64,000 bases of DNA from positions 5,208,001 through 5,272,000 of the forward strand of contig NZ_CP036274.1 in the NCBI RefSeq assembly GCF_007747655.1, given 5' to 3'. Positions 36,391-45,636 of this stretch are shown here, in pieces. The translations under genes and the position numbers were made by a program. This DNA is from Anatilimnocola aggregata (GTDB lineage: Bacteria; Planctomycetota; Planctomycetia; Pirellulales; Pirellulaceae). The notes beneath the pieces were generated by a model. That model saw only the letters and a list, made by a program, of their open reading frames with translations. It ran no database searches and had not been told where the DNA came from. How positions within the stretch are numbered: position 1 is the first letter of the stretch; each line of letters begins with the position of its first letter.

Positions 36391-37029
36391 TCAGTCTGTC
36401 GCGATAATCCCGTGGCGCAAGGCATACTGCACGAGATCGGCCGTTGTGGAGATGCACAACACATCCATGATGCGGGCCTTATGGTTCTCGGCGGTTCGTG
36501 TCGAGATATGTAGTACCGTGGCGACTTCCTTGGCCGATCGGCCTTCGGCAAAGAGTTGGAGAACTTCGCGTTGGCGCGGTGTGAGCGCGGGTGCTTCCAG
36601 CGACGCAGTTCGCGTCTCAGCCGCTCTCCGCATGCTTTCGGCGATTTCGCTGGTAACATACGTCCCACCCGACAAGGCAGCGCGAATCGCCATCAGCAGC
36701 TCTGTGCTCGCAGAGTGTTTCAGCACGTAACCGGACGCACCCATCTCCAAAGCCTTGGCCGCATAAGTTGCGTCCTTGTGCATCGTGAGAAACACTACCT
36801 TGGCCGGGCAACCTTCCTTCCTCAGTTGAGCGACCGCATCGAGCCCATTCAGCCGCGGCATGGCGATGTCCGCAACAATGACGTCTGGTTTCAATCGTTT
36901 GGCCGCGTCGACAAGTTCTCGGCCATCCTCAACAATCCCCACCAGCTCATACTCCGGAATGAGAATGCTGCGCAGCCCTTCCACCACGATGCGATGGTCA
37001 TCCGCTAACAAGAGACGGGGGTGGGTCAT
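36391..37029 (-). CDS. NarL/FixJ-type response regulator
   Basis: 212 residues. The receiver domain (MTHPRLLLADDHRIVVEGLR, Asp54 in IVADIAMP, Lys in YVLKHSAS) is followed by a LuxR-type HTH (LTPRQREVLQLFAEGRSAKE, VATVLHISTRTAENHKARI). The start overlaps the kinase stop by 4 bp (ATGA), so the pair is translationally coupled. The target is most simply the same-strand sulfatase genes downstream; this is inference. Confidence 0.93.
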   Translation of the reverse strand: MTHPRLLLADDHRIVVEGLRSILIPEYELVGIVEDGRELVDAAKRLKPDVIVADIAMPRLNGLDAVAQLRKEGCPAKVVFLTMHKDATYAAKALEMGASGYVLKHSASTELLMAIRAALSGGTYVTSEIAESMRRAAETRTASLEAPALTPRQREVLQLFAEGRSAKEVATVLHISTRTAENHKARIMDVLCISTTADLVQYALRHGIIATD

Positions 37030-38858
37030 GCTTCGTGCTCCGGCAAGGGAACTTGCACAGTAATCTTCGCCCCTTTGCCAGGCGAGGAATCGATAATGAT
37101 CGTCCCTCGCACCAAGCGAGCGCGCTCCTTCATGCTTGCCAATCCCAGGCCGTGGCTTTCGGCCACTTGAAGCGGCTCAAATCCTCGTCCGAAGTCACGG
37201 ATCTCCAAATGGACGAATTCGGGATCGGCGTTTAGCTCGACCACAACGCGCTTTGTGTGCGCATATTTCGCGGCATTCCAGAGCGCCTCCTGGGCAATCC
37301 GGTAGAGACACAGTGCTATCGCTTTGGGCAAATTCGCTGGCAGTTCACCTGAGCGAAACTCCACGATGACTCTCTCTCGGTCCGCGAAGTGATCGCATTC
37401 CGAGTGCAGTGCGTCCGCCAAACCAAAGTCGTCGAGGATGGCAGGATGGATTTGCCGCGAGAGGCGATGAACATCGTCGCAGATCGCGATCAAGTTCTTT
37501 TTCAACTTGCCCAGCGATTCACATGACTCAGGCGATTCCTGAAACCGCTGTTCCAGGTTGCCAGCTTCAATCGCTGAGGCGGCAAGTCGCTGCGACAAGT
37601 CGTCGTGCATTTCCCTGGCGAGATAGCGCCGCTCGTCTTCTTGGGCCGTTAGAATCTTTCCCGCCAGGTCGCGTGCTTCGTGCTCAGCCACAACTCGTCG
37701 CGATCTGTTCACAAGCAAGGTAGTGATGATCAAGCTCTGAAGTACGATCGCCGCGCCCCCCAGCAGCACATACGCGCCAAACTGTTCCCAGAACGTCGGC
37801 TCGCGAAAGAGTACGCGCGAATCGGGAGGCAGGCTGCGCATTGAAATATTCAAACGCCTCAATTGTCGGGCATCAAATACCATTCGAACCGTGTCGAGGC
37901 CGACAATGGGCATGTCCTCCGGGCGCTCGCCCTTCAGGACCCGAACGGCCAATCCGCCGGCGAGTTTGCCCTGTGCCTCAGCGGATTGGAGGCTACCCCC
38001 AACGATGCCGTGGCCAAGCAAGGTATCGTACAAGCCGTATACCGGCACCGAACTCTCGGTCGACATTTGTTCGACGATCTCGACGGTCGAGTAATTGTTG
38101 CCGACCGTGTCCTCCTCGTAGGTGAGCATCAGAATCGATGTGTTTCGATCCGCGGCCTCCACCTTTTCCAGCAACTGGCTTCGTGGCAACCCTTCGACAA
38201 AGTCGATCTCCATCCCCGTGCTCATGACGCGGATCGCATCTTGCGTTGCACGTTTCAATGCGCGTTCCGGTTCCGAACTGCCGCTCAATACCATCAAGCG
38301 GTTGTGCGCCGGATGCAATCGTTGGGCGGTCTCGACAGTTCCGGCAATGTCCAATCGAAACGCTACGCCGGTGACCTTCGGCTGGCCGTGCGCTCGTTCC
38401 GCCAACTTCGCCGGAGCAGAGCAAAACACGATGGGAACATTGGGAAAGATGGTTTCCCGGTATTTGAGCGTAAACTCAATTGCCGGCATATAGACGGGAA
38501 TTACCAAGTCTGGCGGCTTGGCAGCGTACTTGGTCTTGAGCAACTCAATCCAGCCTCGCAGGTAATCCGGGTCTTTATGCCGCACAAGATTCAAGTACTC
38601 GATCTCGATATCCAGCGGTTCGTCGAACCCAGTTGTCAGCGCGCTGCGAATTCCGCGATCCCAATCGGCGTTGATGGGAGTGAGTGTGCGATGCGTATAC
38701 AGGATGACGATCTGTTTCGCACTTCGCGGACGTTGCTCATGGGCGAAGCTCGGTATTGCCACCGACCAGATCACGCAGGTGAAGGCCAGATTGCGAATAC
38801 ACCAGCGATCCCTGGAGTTCTCCGCGAATGACTTGAGTAGCGACACAATGAGCTTCAA
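37026..38858 (-). CDS. NarL-type sensor histidine kinase with substrate-binding-like sensor
   Basis: 610 residues. An N-terminal signal/anchor is followed by a periplasmic domain (about 45-335) resembling ABC-transporter substrate-binding proteins of the TrpX type (KQIVILYTHRTLTPINADWD ... VPVYGLYDTLLGHGIVGG). One membrane helix lies at about 360-383, then HisKA_3 with His418 in AREMHDDLSQRLA, and an HATPase domain ending GLGLASMKERARLVRGTI. It should detect a small molecule outside the inner membrane and phosphorylate the adjacent regulator. The ligand is unknown; a sulfated sugar or its product is a guess from context. Confidence 0.92.
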   Translation of the reverse strand: MKLIVSLLKSFAENSRDRWCIRNLAFTCVIWSVAIPSFAHEQRPRSAKQIVILYTHRTLTPINADWDRGIRSALTTGFDEPLDIEIEYLNLVRHKDPDYLRGWIELLKTKYAAKPPDLVIPVYMPAIEFTLKYRETIFPNVPIVFCSAPAKLAERAHGQPKVTGVAFRLDIAGTVETAQRLHPAHNRLMVLSGSSEPERALKRATQDAIRVMSTGMEIDFVEGLPRSQLLEKVEAADRNTSILMLTYEEDTVGNNYSTVEIVEQMSTESSVPVYGLYDTLLGHGIVGGSLQSAEAQGKLAGGLAVRVLKGERPEDMPIVGLDTVRMVFDARQLRRLNISMRSLPPDSRVLFREPTFWEQFGAYVLLGGAAIVLQSLIITTLLVNRSRRVVAEHEARDLAGKILTAQEDERRYLAREMHDDLSQRLAASAIEAGNLEQRFQESPESCESLGKLKKNLIAICDDVHRLSRQIHPAILDDFGLADALHSECDHFADRERVIVEFRSGELPANLPKAIALCLYRIAQEALWNAAKYAHTKRVVVELNADPEFVHLEIRDFGRGFEPLQVAESHGLGLASMKERARLVRGTIIIDSSPGKGAKITVQVPLPEHEA

Positions 38859-39280
38859 CTTCTATCAGTGACTGCCAGAAACTGGCTGTTATCTTAAGCG
38901 AATGTGAATCCGCTGCCATCACTCGCCGACAAGTCAGCACCGCCGCGTGCCGAAGGTAAGAAAACCCGTCACTGGCATGGTTGCAACCATTCAGGACTCG
39001 AAGTGAGCGGTCACGGAGGGCCCGTGATCCTATGTCGCACCCTTCGAGGTAAACCAAATTGGCAGAGAGAACACGCCTACGTGTCTAGTTCCCAAGCTGG
39101 GCAGTCTAACCCGACGCCTCATTGAAGCAATACACGGTTGCTGCCGAAGTCTTTGACGAACAACTGCGTGCTTCGGACACATCGTCCCAGGGCGCGAGAG
39201 CGGGAACAGGCTCCCTAACTTCGACGTGTCGGTCCTAAGCAAATTAATCAGTGCCCAAGGCGAGCACACGCGCAAAGCGA
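38859..39280. other. Intergenic region holding dispersed-repeat copy 2
   Basis: About 420 bp between the sensor-kinase start and the 3' end of the pyruvate-kinase-like gene, with no convincing coding sequence. The 22-bp repeat found at 24727 recurs at 39219-39240 (CTTCGACGTGTCGG core, two differences), and a related reverse-strand stretch GCTTCGGACACATCGTC lies at 39170-39186. Confidence 0.5.
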
Positions 39281-41191
39281 TCAATCACAGTCAGATGGAA
39301 CTGATGTGGCCGGCAACGTGTGGGCTAGCCGTAACTCTCGAAGCATCGCCTGTTTCTTGGTCTGATGAGCATGCATTCGCTGCAAAATATCGTTCAACAT
39401 GCGCACCGCGTTCACGACATACGGACCCTTATTAAGCATTACGCACTCGGCACGATGACCCATCGCCGCATCCGTGATTTCCGCGCGTGACGGCATTCCA
39501 TCCTTCGCGAGACTTTCCAGAACCTGTGTTGCCCAGATCACGGGGATGTGTGCGGCCTCACAGATCCAAAGAATTTCTTCCTGAACTTCCGCCAGTCGCT
39601 CAAACCCGCATTCCACCGCGAGGTCGCCGCGGGCAATCATTACCCCGCACGACGGCGCCCGCATGGCCGTTAACAGCATTTCCGGCAGGTTGTCGAAGCC
39701 GCGCCGGGTTTCGATTTTCAGCACGATGGCTGGTTGCCGGCTTCCCTGACGCGCCAGTTGCTGCTGGAGTGATTCCACGTCATGGGCGGTGTTGGAGAAC
39801 GACAACTCGACAACGTCGGCATGCTGAGCCACGAATGCCAGGTCTTTCAGATCCTGGGCTGTCAAAGCCGTTAGCCGAAGCTTGCTTTCAGGAAGATTTA
39901 TCCCTTTGTCGCCGCGCAATTTCTCACCACGCACGCGCGCCTGAGTGATGCGCACGAAAACTTGGGTGCTTTCTATTTTCTCGACTATTCCGCCGATCCT
40001 ACCATCGTCAAACCAGATCGGATCCCCCGACCGTACGTCGTCGAACACTTCAGGAATTGTGCAGCCAATGGTCGCTCCGGTCAGCACTTGCCCCTCACTG
40101 TCGTATCTGAAAGGGCAGCCCGGCTTGAGATCCCGGGTCACAATCAGCAGGTCTCCTTGCCGCAAGAGGATCGCCTTCTCGCAGTTCGCCAAGCGGCCAA
40201 CTTGGGTGTTACGTAAATCTCCGCCAACGGCATCTCGCTCGTGCTGAAGCGTCGTGGCGGTGACGATGTACGCTGTTTTGGTCGCCTCCGCCCAGCACCC
40301 GCCATCGGACACATCCACGACTGTCCAGGTCCTCTTGGCGCCCCTCGCGTCAGTCAGTTTCACACGATCCGCTGGACGAAGGCCAGCCAGCCACTCGGCG
40401 GGTACGGGCAGGCAGGCCGTCGCCGGGGATGGAGGGAGCCGAGGACCCGACTCCGCTGTTAGCCAGATCCGGGCCGCTGCTGTCACGTGACCGTATGCAT
40501 CCCGCTGCGGGCGAATGCGAACCACTTCCGGACCGGGTTCTAGTGGTCCCGTTCGCAGTTTGGGACCGGCCAAGTCCATCACGATTCTGCAGTGCCGCCC
40601 CAACGATTGCTCGGCCCGCCGCAAGTGCTCGATCATCTGCAACCAAGCGAGGGCATCGTCATGCGAGCAATTGATACGCATGCAATCCATGCCTTGCTGC
40701 AACAACTCGTGAACGACTGTGTAATTCTTCGCCGCCTCGCTCGGGATAGTGACCATAATTCGCACTCCATGCTTGGCTGCGGAGACGCCAAGTAGGGCGG
40801 TTGTATGTTCGGAAAGCAGTCGCAAGCCGGCAGCAAAATCGATCTCGGTAGCGTCCTGGGAGGAGGGCTGCCAAGTGCGATGCACCAGGCGGTGCAGGGC
40901 TCTCAATACCGCATCGATTGTGGCCAGAACGTGTGACTCGGCTCGGCCGAGTGAAGATAAACCCAACTTGGCAAGTTGGAGTTGCAACGGTCGAAGATCG
41001 CGCCGACGAAGCGCCAAGTAGTGCAGCAGATTCCGGGCGCTATCTCGAAAGTTCGGATGAACCTCGGCCAAACGTGGCTCGGAGACGGCCGCGGCGGCGA
41101 CCAGCTCCGTCCGAATGGCCATGAGTTCTTCCAAGACCCTCTCGATGTCGGCGCTATCAAGATCAATGGCGATGGTGTTTTTCGTGGTCAT
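39281..41191 (-). CDS. Divergent pyruvate-kinase-like protein
   Basis: 636 residues from the ATG at 41191. The first 130 residues are an unrelated helical extension. The barrel then shows pyruvate kinase landmarks: GMDCMRINCSHDD, MDLAGPKLRTG, a B-domain-like insert, VLKIETRRG (Lys492), MIARGDLAVE and WATQVLESLAKDG. Only about 145 residues follow the KIE motif, so the usual C-terminal regulatory domain is missing. The middle insertion (about 210-400) is longer than normal. Phosphoenolpyruvate-pyruvate chemistry is plausible but the physiological substrate may differ. It stands alone on its strand. Confidence 0.82.
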   Translation of the reverse strand: MTTKNTIAIDLDSADIERVLEELMAIRTELVAAAAVSEPRLAEVHPNFRDSARNLLHYLALRRRDLRPLQLQLAKLGLSSLGRAESHVLATIDAVLRALHRLVHRTWQPSSQDATEIDFAAGLRLLSEHTTALLGVSAAKHGVRIMVTIPSEAAKNYTVVHELLQQGMDCMRINCSHDDALAWLQMIEHLRRAEQSLGRHCRIVMDLAGPKLRTGPLEPGPEVVRIRPQRDAYGHVTAAARIWLTAESGPRLPPSPATACLPVPAEWLAGLRPADRVKLTDARGAKRTWTVVDVSDGGCWAEATKTAYIVTATTLQHERDAVGGDLRNTQVGRLANCEKAILLRQGDLLIVTRDLKPGCPFRYDSEGQVLTGATIGCTIPEVFDDVRSGDPIWFDDGRIGGIVEKIESTQVFVRITQARVRGEKLRGDKGINLPESKLRLTALTAQDLKDLAFVAQHADVVELSFSNTAHDVESLQQQLARQGSRQPAIVLKIETRRGFDNLPEMLLTAMRAPSCGVMIARGDLAVECGFERLAEVQEEILWICEAAHIPVIWATQVLESLAKDGMPSRAEITDAAMGHRAECVMLNKGPYVVNAVRMLNDILQRMHAHQTKKQAMLRELRLAHTLPATSVPSDCD

Positions 41192-41733
41192 TGGAATGTG
41201 AACAACTCGATCAGGACATCGCTGGGACAGCAGATCCTGAGCCACGCGTCTTGCTGCCGTCCAATACGAGTTGAGTCACTGCTCATTGTCGCGGCCTGTT
41301 TGCCGCCTCGGAAGGTACGAGCAACTACCTTTGCCAGAAATTCACAATCCTCGCAACACTCGTGTGCGTGCTGAAAACGCGTACAACGGCTTTGCCGTCT
41401 GGCTCTGCAAGGCTGGGAGCCAGCTCGATCAACTCGGCATCTGCGCCCGCTTCGAAGAAACAAAACGAGGCCAACGACGCTGCGTGGCACGGCGACCTGC
41501 CGCAGTTTCATCGCATCGAATGGCACGTCGCCACCAAGCCCTTCTCTGCCCAAACAGAAAAAGAATCCCCATGCATCAAAACGGACATCAAGTGTTGAGG
41601 GGACTGCTCCATGCGGCGTGTTTCGCGGCCCCACAGCTCGCGCGGCCTTCTCGATTGACTATGCTGCTTCTACGGCAAGGTTGAGTTCGCTGCTCGAAGA
41701 GTTGAGGAAGAATTCGCTGAACACGGAGAAGCC
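41192..41733. other. Divergent intergenic region without recognisable gene
   Basis: About 540 bp between two divergent start codons. Open frames exist on both strands, but none has a protein-like composition or known motif. Promoters for the pyruvate-kinase-like and sulfatase genes are expected here; none could be assigned with confidence. Confidence 0.4.
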
Positions 41734-43140
41734 ATGAAATACGCTCTCGCGCTCTTTGCCGCCCTGCTGCTCGAACCGCTGGCCGATATCCACGCTGCCG
41801 AACGAGCACCTTCACCGAGCAAGCTGAACGTCCTGCTTATTATGGCGGACGATCTGCGGGACTTCGGCGGGGCGTTCACGAAGGAGGTCGTCAAGATGCC
41901 GAACCTCGACCGGCTTCGTGCTCGCGGCACGACCTTTGAGCGTGCCTATGTGCAATATCCCGTGTGCAATCCCAGCCGCAGCAGTATGCTGGCGGGACTG
42001 CGGGCAGAGCAGACGGGAATCGTCGGGAATGACGTTCCTCTGCGGAATAAAATGCCGGACATCATCACGTTGCCACAGCTGTGCAAAGACGCCGGTTGGC
42101 AATCGCATGCGTTTGGGAAGATCTTTCACCTCGGCGGCGGCAAGAACGCCGAAGCCAGGCAGGGCTGGATGGACGCGGGCCGCTCGTGGCATACCGCTCA
42201 GGCGTTTGAAGCGACTCCGCTAGGTCGCAGCATGATCGAAGGCCGCAACGTCACGGGCGGAGCGCTGAACTGGTGCAGTTGGGGAGCCGCGGATGGTGGT
42301 GACGAGGATCAGCCGGATGGACAGATCGCCGCAGCCACGGTGGAGATGATCGAGAAGCTCGGCGATGCACCTTGGTTCATCGGTTGCGGCTTCATGAAGC
42401 CGCACGATCCCTTCATCGCGCCGAAGAAGTATTTTGATTTGTATCCGCCCGGGTCGCTGAAAACTTGGCGCGACCCCGCCGACATAACGCCGGTCCGCAA
42501 AGACGCCGTAGGCTTCGGAGCTTATGGTGAAGCCTTCGCTAAGTTCACCGACCAGGAATGGCGGGAACTGTTCCGCGCCTACTGCGCGGGCACGAGTTTC
42601 ATGGACGCGCAACTCGGTCGTGTGCTCGATGCCCTCGACAAACACAAGCTATGGGATAACACCATCGTCATCTTCGTCGGCGACCACGGCTACCACACCG
42701 GCGAGCGGCAGTGGTGGAACAAGAACACGCTCTTTGAGCGCAGTTGCCGCGCGCCGCTCGTCATCGCCGCGCCGGGCATGAATGGAGCACAAGTCAGCCG
42801 CTCACTCGTCGAGTTCGTCGATCTCTACCCGACCATTGCTGACTTCTGCGGGCTGAAGATGCCGCATGCCGCCGCGGGAACCAGTTTGCGGCCTGTTTTG
42901 GCCAAACCGGACGCGACCGTGAAGGACGCGGCCTTCACGGTTGTCTTCCGGGGCCCGAAACTTTCCGCCCAGAGCGTCCGCACCGCACGCTGGCGTTTCA
43001 CCCGCTGGAGCGATGGCCAAACCGAGCTCTACGATCATGAACGGGACCACGAAGAGCTGCGCAATGTCGCCGACCAGCAAGCGGCTGTGGTCAAAGAACT
43101 CGCCATCCGCCTCCAGTCGCTCTCTAAGCTCTCGCCATGA
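41734..43140 (+). CDS. Secreted sulfatase, iduronate-2-sulfatase-like
   Basis: 468 residues. A signal peptide (MKYALALFAALLLEPLADIHA) is followed by VLLIMADDLRDFGG (metal Asp pair), the formylglycine motif C78-N-P-S-R in YPVCNPSRSSMLAG, GKIFHLGG, and FVGDHGYHTGERQWW near 310. The C-terminus with YDHERDHEELRNVAD matches the iduronate-sulfatase-like group. GGAG precedes the ATG. The stop overlaps the start of a truncated reading frame (ATGA) that is followed by an insertion sequence, so an operon has been broken here. Confidence 0.93.
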   Translation: MKYALALFAALLLEPLADIHAAERAPSPSKLNVLLIMADDLRDFGGAFTKEVVKMPNLDRLRARGTTFERAYVQYPVCNPSRSSMLAGLRAEQTGIVGNDVPLRNKMPDIITLPQLCKDAGWQSHAFGKIFHLGGGKNAEARQGWMDAGRSWHTAQAFEATPLGRSMIEGRNVTGGALNWCSWGAADGGDEDQPDGQIAAATVEMIEKLGDAPWFIGCGFMKPHDPFIAPKKYFDLYPPGSLKTWRDPADITPVRKDAVGFGAYGEAFAKFTDQEWRELFRAYCAGTSFMDAQLGRVLDALDKHKLWDNTIVIFVGDHGYHTGERQWWNKNTLFERSCRAPLVIAAPGMNGAQVSRSLVEFVDLYPTIADFCGLKMPHAAAGTSLRPVLAKPDATVKDAAFTVVFRGPKLSAQSVRTARWRFTRWSDGQTELYDHERDHEELRNVADQQAAVVKELAIRLQSLSKLSP

Positions 43141-43239
43141 AATTAGCCATCACCTGCCTCGCCGCCCTGCTGCCTGCGGCGCTTGTAGTGTTACACGCTG
43201 ACGGCCAACCTGCTGTGTCGTCTAGCTCTAGTTGGGACC
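43137..43239 (+). pseudogene. Truncated secreted-protein gene beside the insertion sequence
   Basis: The ATG overlaps the sulfatase stop and encodes a signal-peptide-like start (MKLAITCLAALLPAALVVLH) and about 15 further residues. It then runs into the direct repeat and IS end. Joining the two sides of the IS would give a stop within the repeat (CTC-TAG), so the gene appears to have been truncated even apart from the IS, or part was deleted. The original product cannot be identified. Confidence 0.5.
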
Positions 43240-43250
43240 GGGTGCCACTC

Positions 43251-44796
43251 AACGCCGTGAACCCTTTTTGGCGAGAGTGAAAAAGTCTTGATGCGATTGA
43301 GGTTAGTGGCGATGCTTTCGTTTCTCACCGCGAAAGGATCGTTCACCGCTCACCCGAAAGGATTCGGGAATGTCGCATCAAGACCCTAGTCGAAGTCAGC
43401 AAGGTCGAAGTCAGGTTGTCGTTGCCGAGTTCCAAGCGGATCAGCTCAAGCAGTCACTGGAGCGATTGCTCGGCGAGGGGGACTGGGGTGCGATTCGGTT
43501 TCGTGACGACTGCACGTGGGGCCCACGGCAATTGGCGGCCACGGCGTTGCTCTGGGCTTGGTCGGATGAACTCACGCTGGGGGACCGCTTCTTTGCTGCC
43601 CGCAGATTAGCTCAATTTCTGTTTGCGCCGCAACAGGAGTTTGCCAGTTCGGTGCAAGCCTTCATGAAGTTGCTGCTGCGTTGGACGGTGCTGCTGGTCG
43701 GCGTATTGCAGGTGACGTTTCGACGGCAGATGCAGCGTGCATTACCCACCCTTTGGCGAGTTCATGGCCTGGTCCTCTTCGGCATTGATGGCAGCCGAGT
43801 CGACGTGCCGCGAAGCAAGTCACACGAGGCGGCACATGCTCCGGTTCGCGATGGTAAGGGACGAAAACTCAAACGCAATCGTCGCCAGAAACCGCGCACC
43901 GCGATTCACTCGCGCAAGGCAAGCGTCCCGCAAATGTGGTTGACCCTGCTGTTTCACGTCGGCACAGGACTGCCTTGGTCGTGGCGAATCGGTCCGACCG
44001 GCAGTAGCGAGCGCGAGCATTGGTTGGCGATGCTCGACGAACTTCCGAGCAATGCCCTGATCACCGCCGATGCTGGCTTCGTGGGTTACGATTGTCTGCG
44101 CGCCGTTGTTAACAGTGGTCGCCATTTCCTGGTGCGAGTCGGTTCGAATGTGCGTCTGCTGTACAAGCTGGGCTTCTCCCGCGAAGTCGTTGGCACGGTG
44201 TATCTCTGGCCCGATCGTGCTGCCCGTCGCAGTCAGCCGCCGCTCGTGTTACGCCTCGTCGTGGCCACTGGTGGAAAGTATCCGGTCTACTTGCTCACCA
44301 GCGTCGGAGAAGAAGAATTATCGCGCGGACAAGTCCTCGACGTTTACCGTCGTCGCTGGGGCGTGGAACTCTTCTTTCGCCACTTGAAGCAAACGTATCA
44401 GCGCCGCAAACTTCGCAGCACCAATGCCGCGCATGCGCGTTTGGAGTTGGAGTGGTCGCTGCTGGGACTATGGAGCATGGCGCTCGATGCTCAGGTCCAA
44501 GCGACGCGCGTACAACTAGATCCTCCTCAACTCAGCCTAGCGGGCGTCTGGCGCACGTATCGGCGGCTGATGCGCGACTATCGACATCCGCTGGCTCGGC
44601 AACAATCGCTCCCCCACCAACTCCCTCAAGCAGTGCGCGACACCTACGAGCGAGCCAACAAATCCAGCCGCAACTATCCTCGCAAAAAACGTCCCGACCC
44701 GCCCGCTGGCTCTCCCGAGTTCCTACTCGCCACCAAGTCCCAAATCCATCGCGCCCGCTACCTCACGACCGCTGCCTAAAAAGGGTTCACGGCGTT
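43251..44796 (+). mobile_element. IS4-family insertion sequence
   Basis: 1546 bp bounded by perfect 19-bp inverted repeats (AACGCCGTGAACCCTTTTT at 43251-43269 and its complement at 44778-44796). An 11-bp direct repeat GGGTGCCACTC flanks it (43240-43250 and 44797-44807), the length expected for target duplication by IS4-family elements. It contains one transposase gene whose stop lies in the right repeat. Intact ends and frame suggest recent insertion. Confidence 0.88.
43370..44779 (+). CDS. IS4-family transposase
   Basis: 469 residues with a DDE catalytic triad: Asp140 in LFGIDGSRVDVPRS, Asp234 in LITADAGFVGYD, and Glu333 within YRRRWGVELFFRHLK, which has the Y-(2)-R-(3)-E-(6)-K signature of the IS4 family. 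The basic segment after the first Asp (KGRKLKRNRRQKPR) probably contacts DNA. The frame is complete and the TAA overlaps the right inverted repeat. Confidence 0.93.
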   Translation: MSHQDPSRSQQGRSQVVVAEFQADQLKQSLERLLGEGDWGAIRFRDDCTWGPRQLAATALLWAWSDELTLGDRFFAARRLAQFLFAPQQEFASSVQAFMKLLLRWTVLLVGVLQVTFRRQMQRALPTLWRVHGLVLFGIDGSRVDVPRSKSHEAAHAPVRDGKGRKLKRNRRQKPRTAIHSRKASVPQMWLTLLFHVGTGLPWSWRIGPTGSSEREHWLAMLDELPSNALITADAGFVGYDCLRAVVNSGRHFLVRVGSNVRLLYKLGFSREVVGTVYLWPDRAARRSQPPLVLRLVVATGGKYPVYLLTSVGEEELSRGQVLDVYRRRWGVELFFRHLKQTYQRRKLRSTNAAHARLELEWSLLGLWSMALDAQVQATRVQLDPPQLSLAGVWRTYRRLMRDYRHPLARQQSLPHQLPQAVRDTYERANKSSRNYPRKKRPDPPAGSPEFLLATKSQIHRARYLTTAA

Positions 44797-44807
44797 GGGT
44801 GCCACTC

Positions 44808-45048
44808 TAGGCGCGAGCAAAGGACCAATACCGGCCCGCTCCGTCCGCTCCGATAAGCCGAGCGCCGCCGCAGCCTCGGCCAGACTTGTTCGAGCAAGCC
44901 TGCTGCTCCGTGGCCGTCGGGCGAATGCACGCCGACGTAAGCATAGCTTGGCAGCGCGAAACATACCGTCACTAGCACAACCGCCAATGCCGCTTACGGG
45001 GCAAGGTTGCTGGCAGTCGCGACTGCCAGAGAAGGCAAATAAGCCAGC
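44808..45048. other. Region right of the IS, no clear gene, with a 20-bp palindrome
   Basis: About 240 bp without a recognisable product; short reverse-strand frames may be remnants of a secreted-protein gene. It contains the perfect palindrome CTGGCAGTCGCGACTGCCAG at 45010-45029 (10-bp arms), which could be a protein-binding site or a hairpin. Confidence 0.45.
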
Positions 45049-45636
45049 GTGCTGAAGCCGTCCAGGCCCACCAAGCCGCATGGAGGGCTTGGCATCGGTC
45101 TTACACTAGTTAAAACAATGGTCGAATTGCATGGCGCGACCGTGGAAGCCGTAAGCGAAGGTCCAGGTCGCGGAAGCGAGTTCATTGTGCGATTGCCGGC
45201 GACAGCAAAAAGCATCGCAGCGACCTACGGCTCCGGATTTACCCTAGGTCGTTCCGTGCCTGTTCCGCGCCACCGAGTTCTGATCGTTGGCGATGTCAGA
45301 CCATCCGCCAATACGCTTTCGATGATGCTGAAGGCCCTTCAACAAGACGCGCGAGCAGAATATGACGGTCCATCGGCGCTCGCAGCCCCAGTTGATTTTC
45401 GACCGCAGATTGCATTTCTCGATATTGCCATGCCCGGAATGGATGGCTAAGAAGTGGCGCAGCGAATGCGAGCAATGAAAGCATGCCCGAAAATCCTGGT
45501 CGCTCTCACCGGATATGGTCAGGAAGAAGATCGTCGGCGCGCTTTTCTGGCCGGGTTTGATCACTATTTGGTGAAGCCGACAAGTCCAGATTCGCTGAGA
45601 GAAGTATTGATGTCCATCCCGACGCCGAAAGCATAG
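45049..45636 (+). pseudogene. Broken hybrid histidine kinase / receiver gene
   Basis: The frame begins inside a kinase ATPase domain (GGLGIGLTLVKTMVELHG, then GRGSEFIVRLP) and continues into a receiver domain (RVLIVGDVRPSANTLSMML, Asp in FLDIAMPGMDG). It stops at a TAA (45448-45450) exactly where a Tyr codon is normal (GMDGYEVA). Beyond the stop the same frame continues EVAQRMRAMKACPKILVALT to LVKPTSPDSLREVLM. The kinase N-terminus is lost and the receiver is interrupted, so no complete protein is made. Confidence 0.8.

Noticed and set aside
41271-41684. Plus-strand frame upstream of the fourth sulfatase
   Set aside because: No ribosome site, irregular composition and overlapping alternatives on both strands; treated as intergenic.
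43243-44804. Longer 27-bp imperfect inverted repeats as the ends of the IS
   Set aside because: They need two mismatches, whereas 19-bp perfect repeats flanked by an 11-bp direct repeat explain the same bases better.
44776-45081. Minus-strand frame right of the IS
   Set aside because: It runs through the IS inverted repeat and lacks a recognisable product; at most a fragment of a lost gene.
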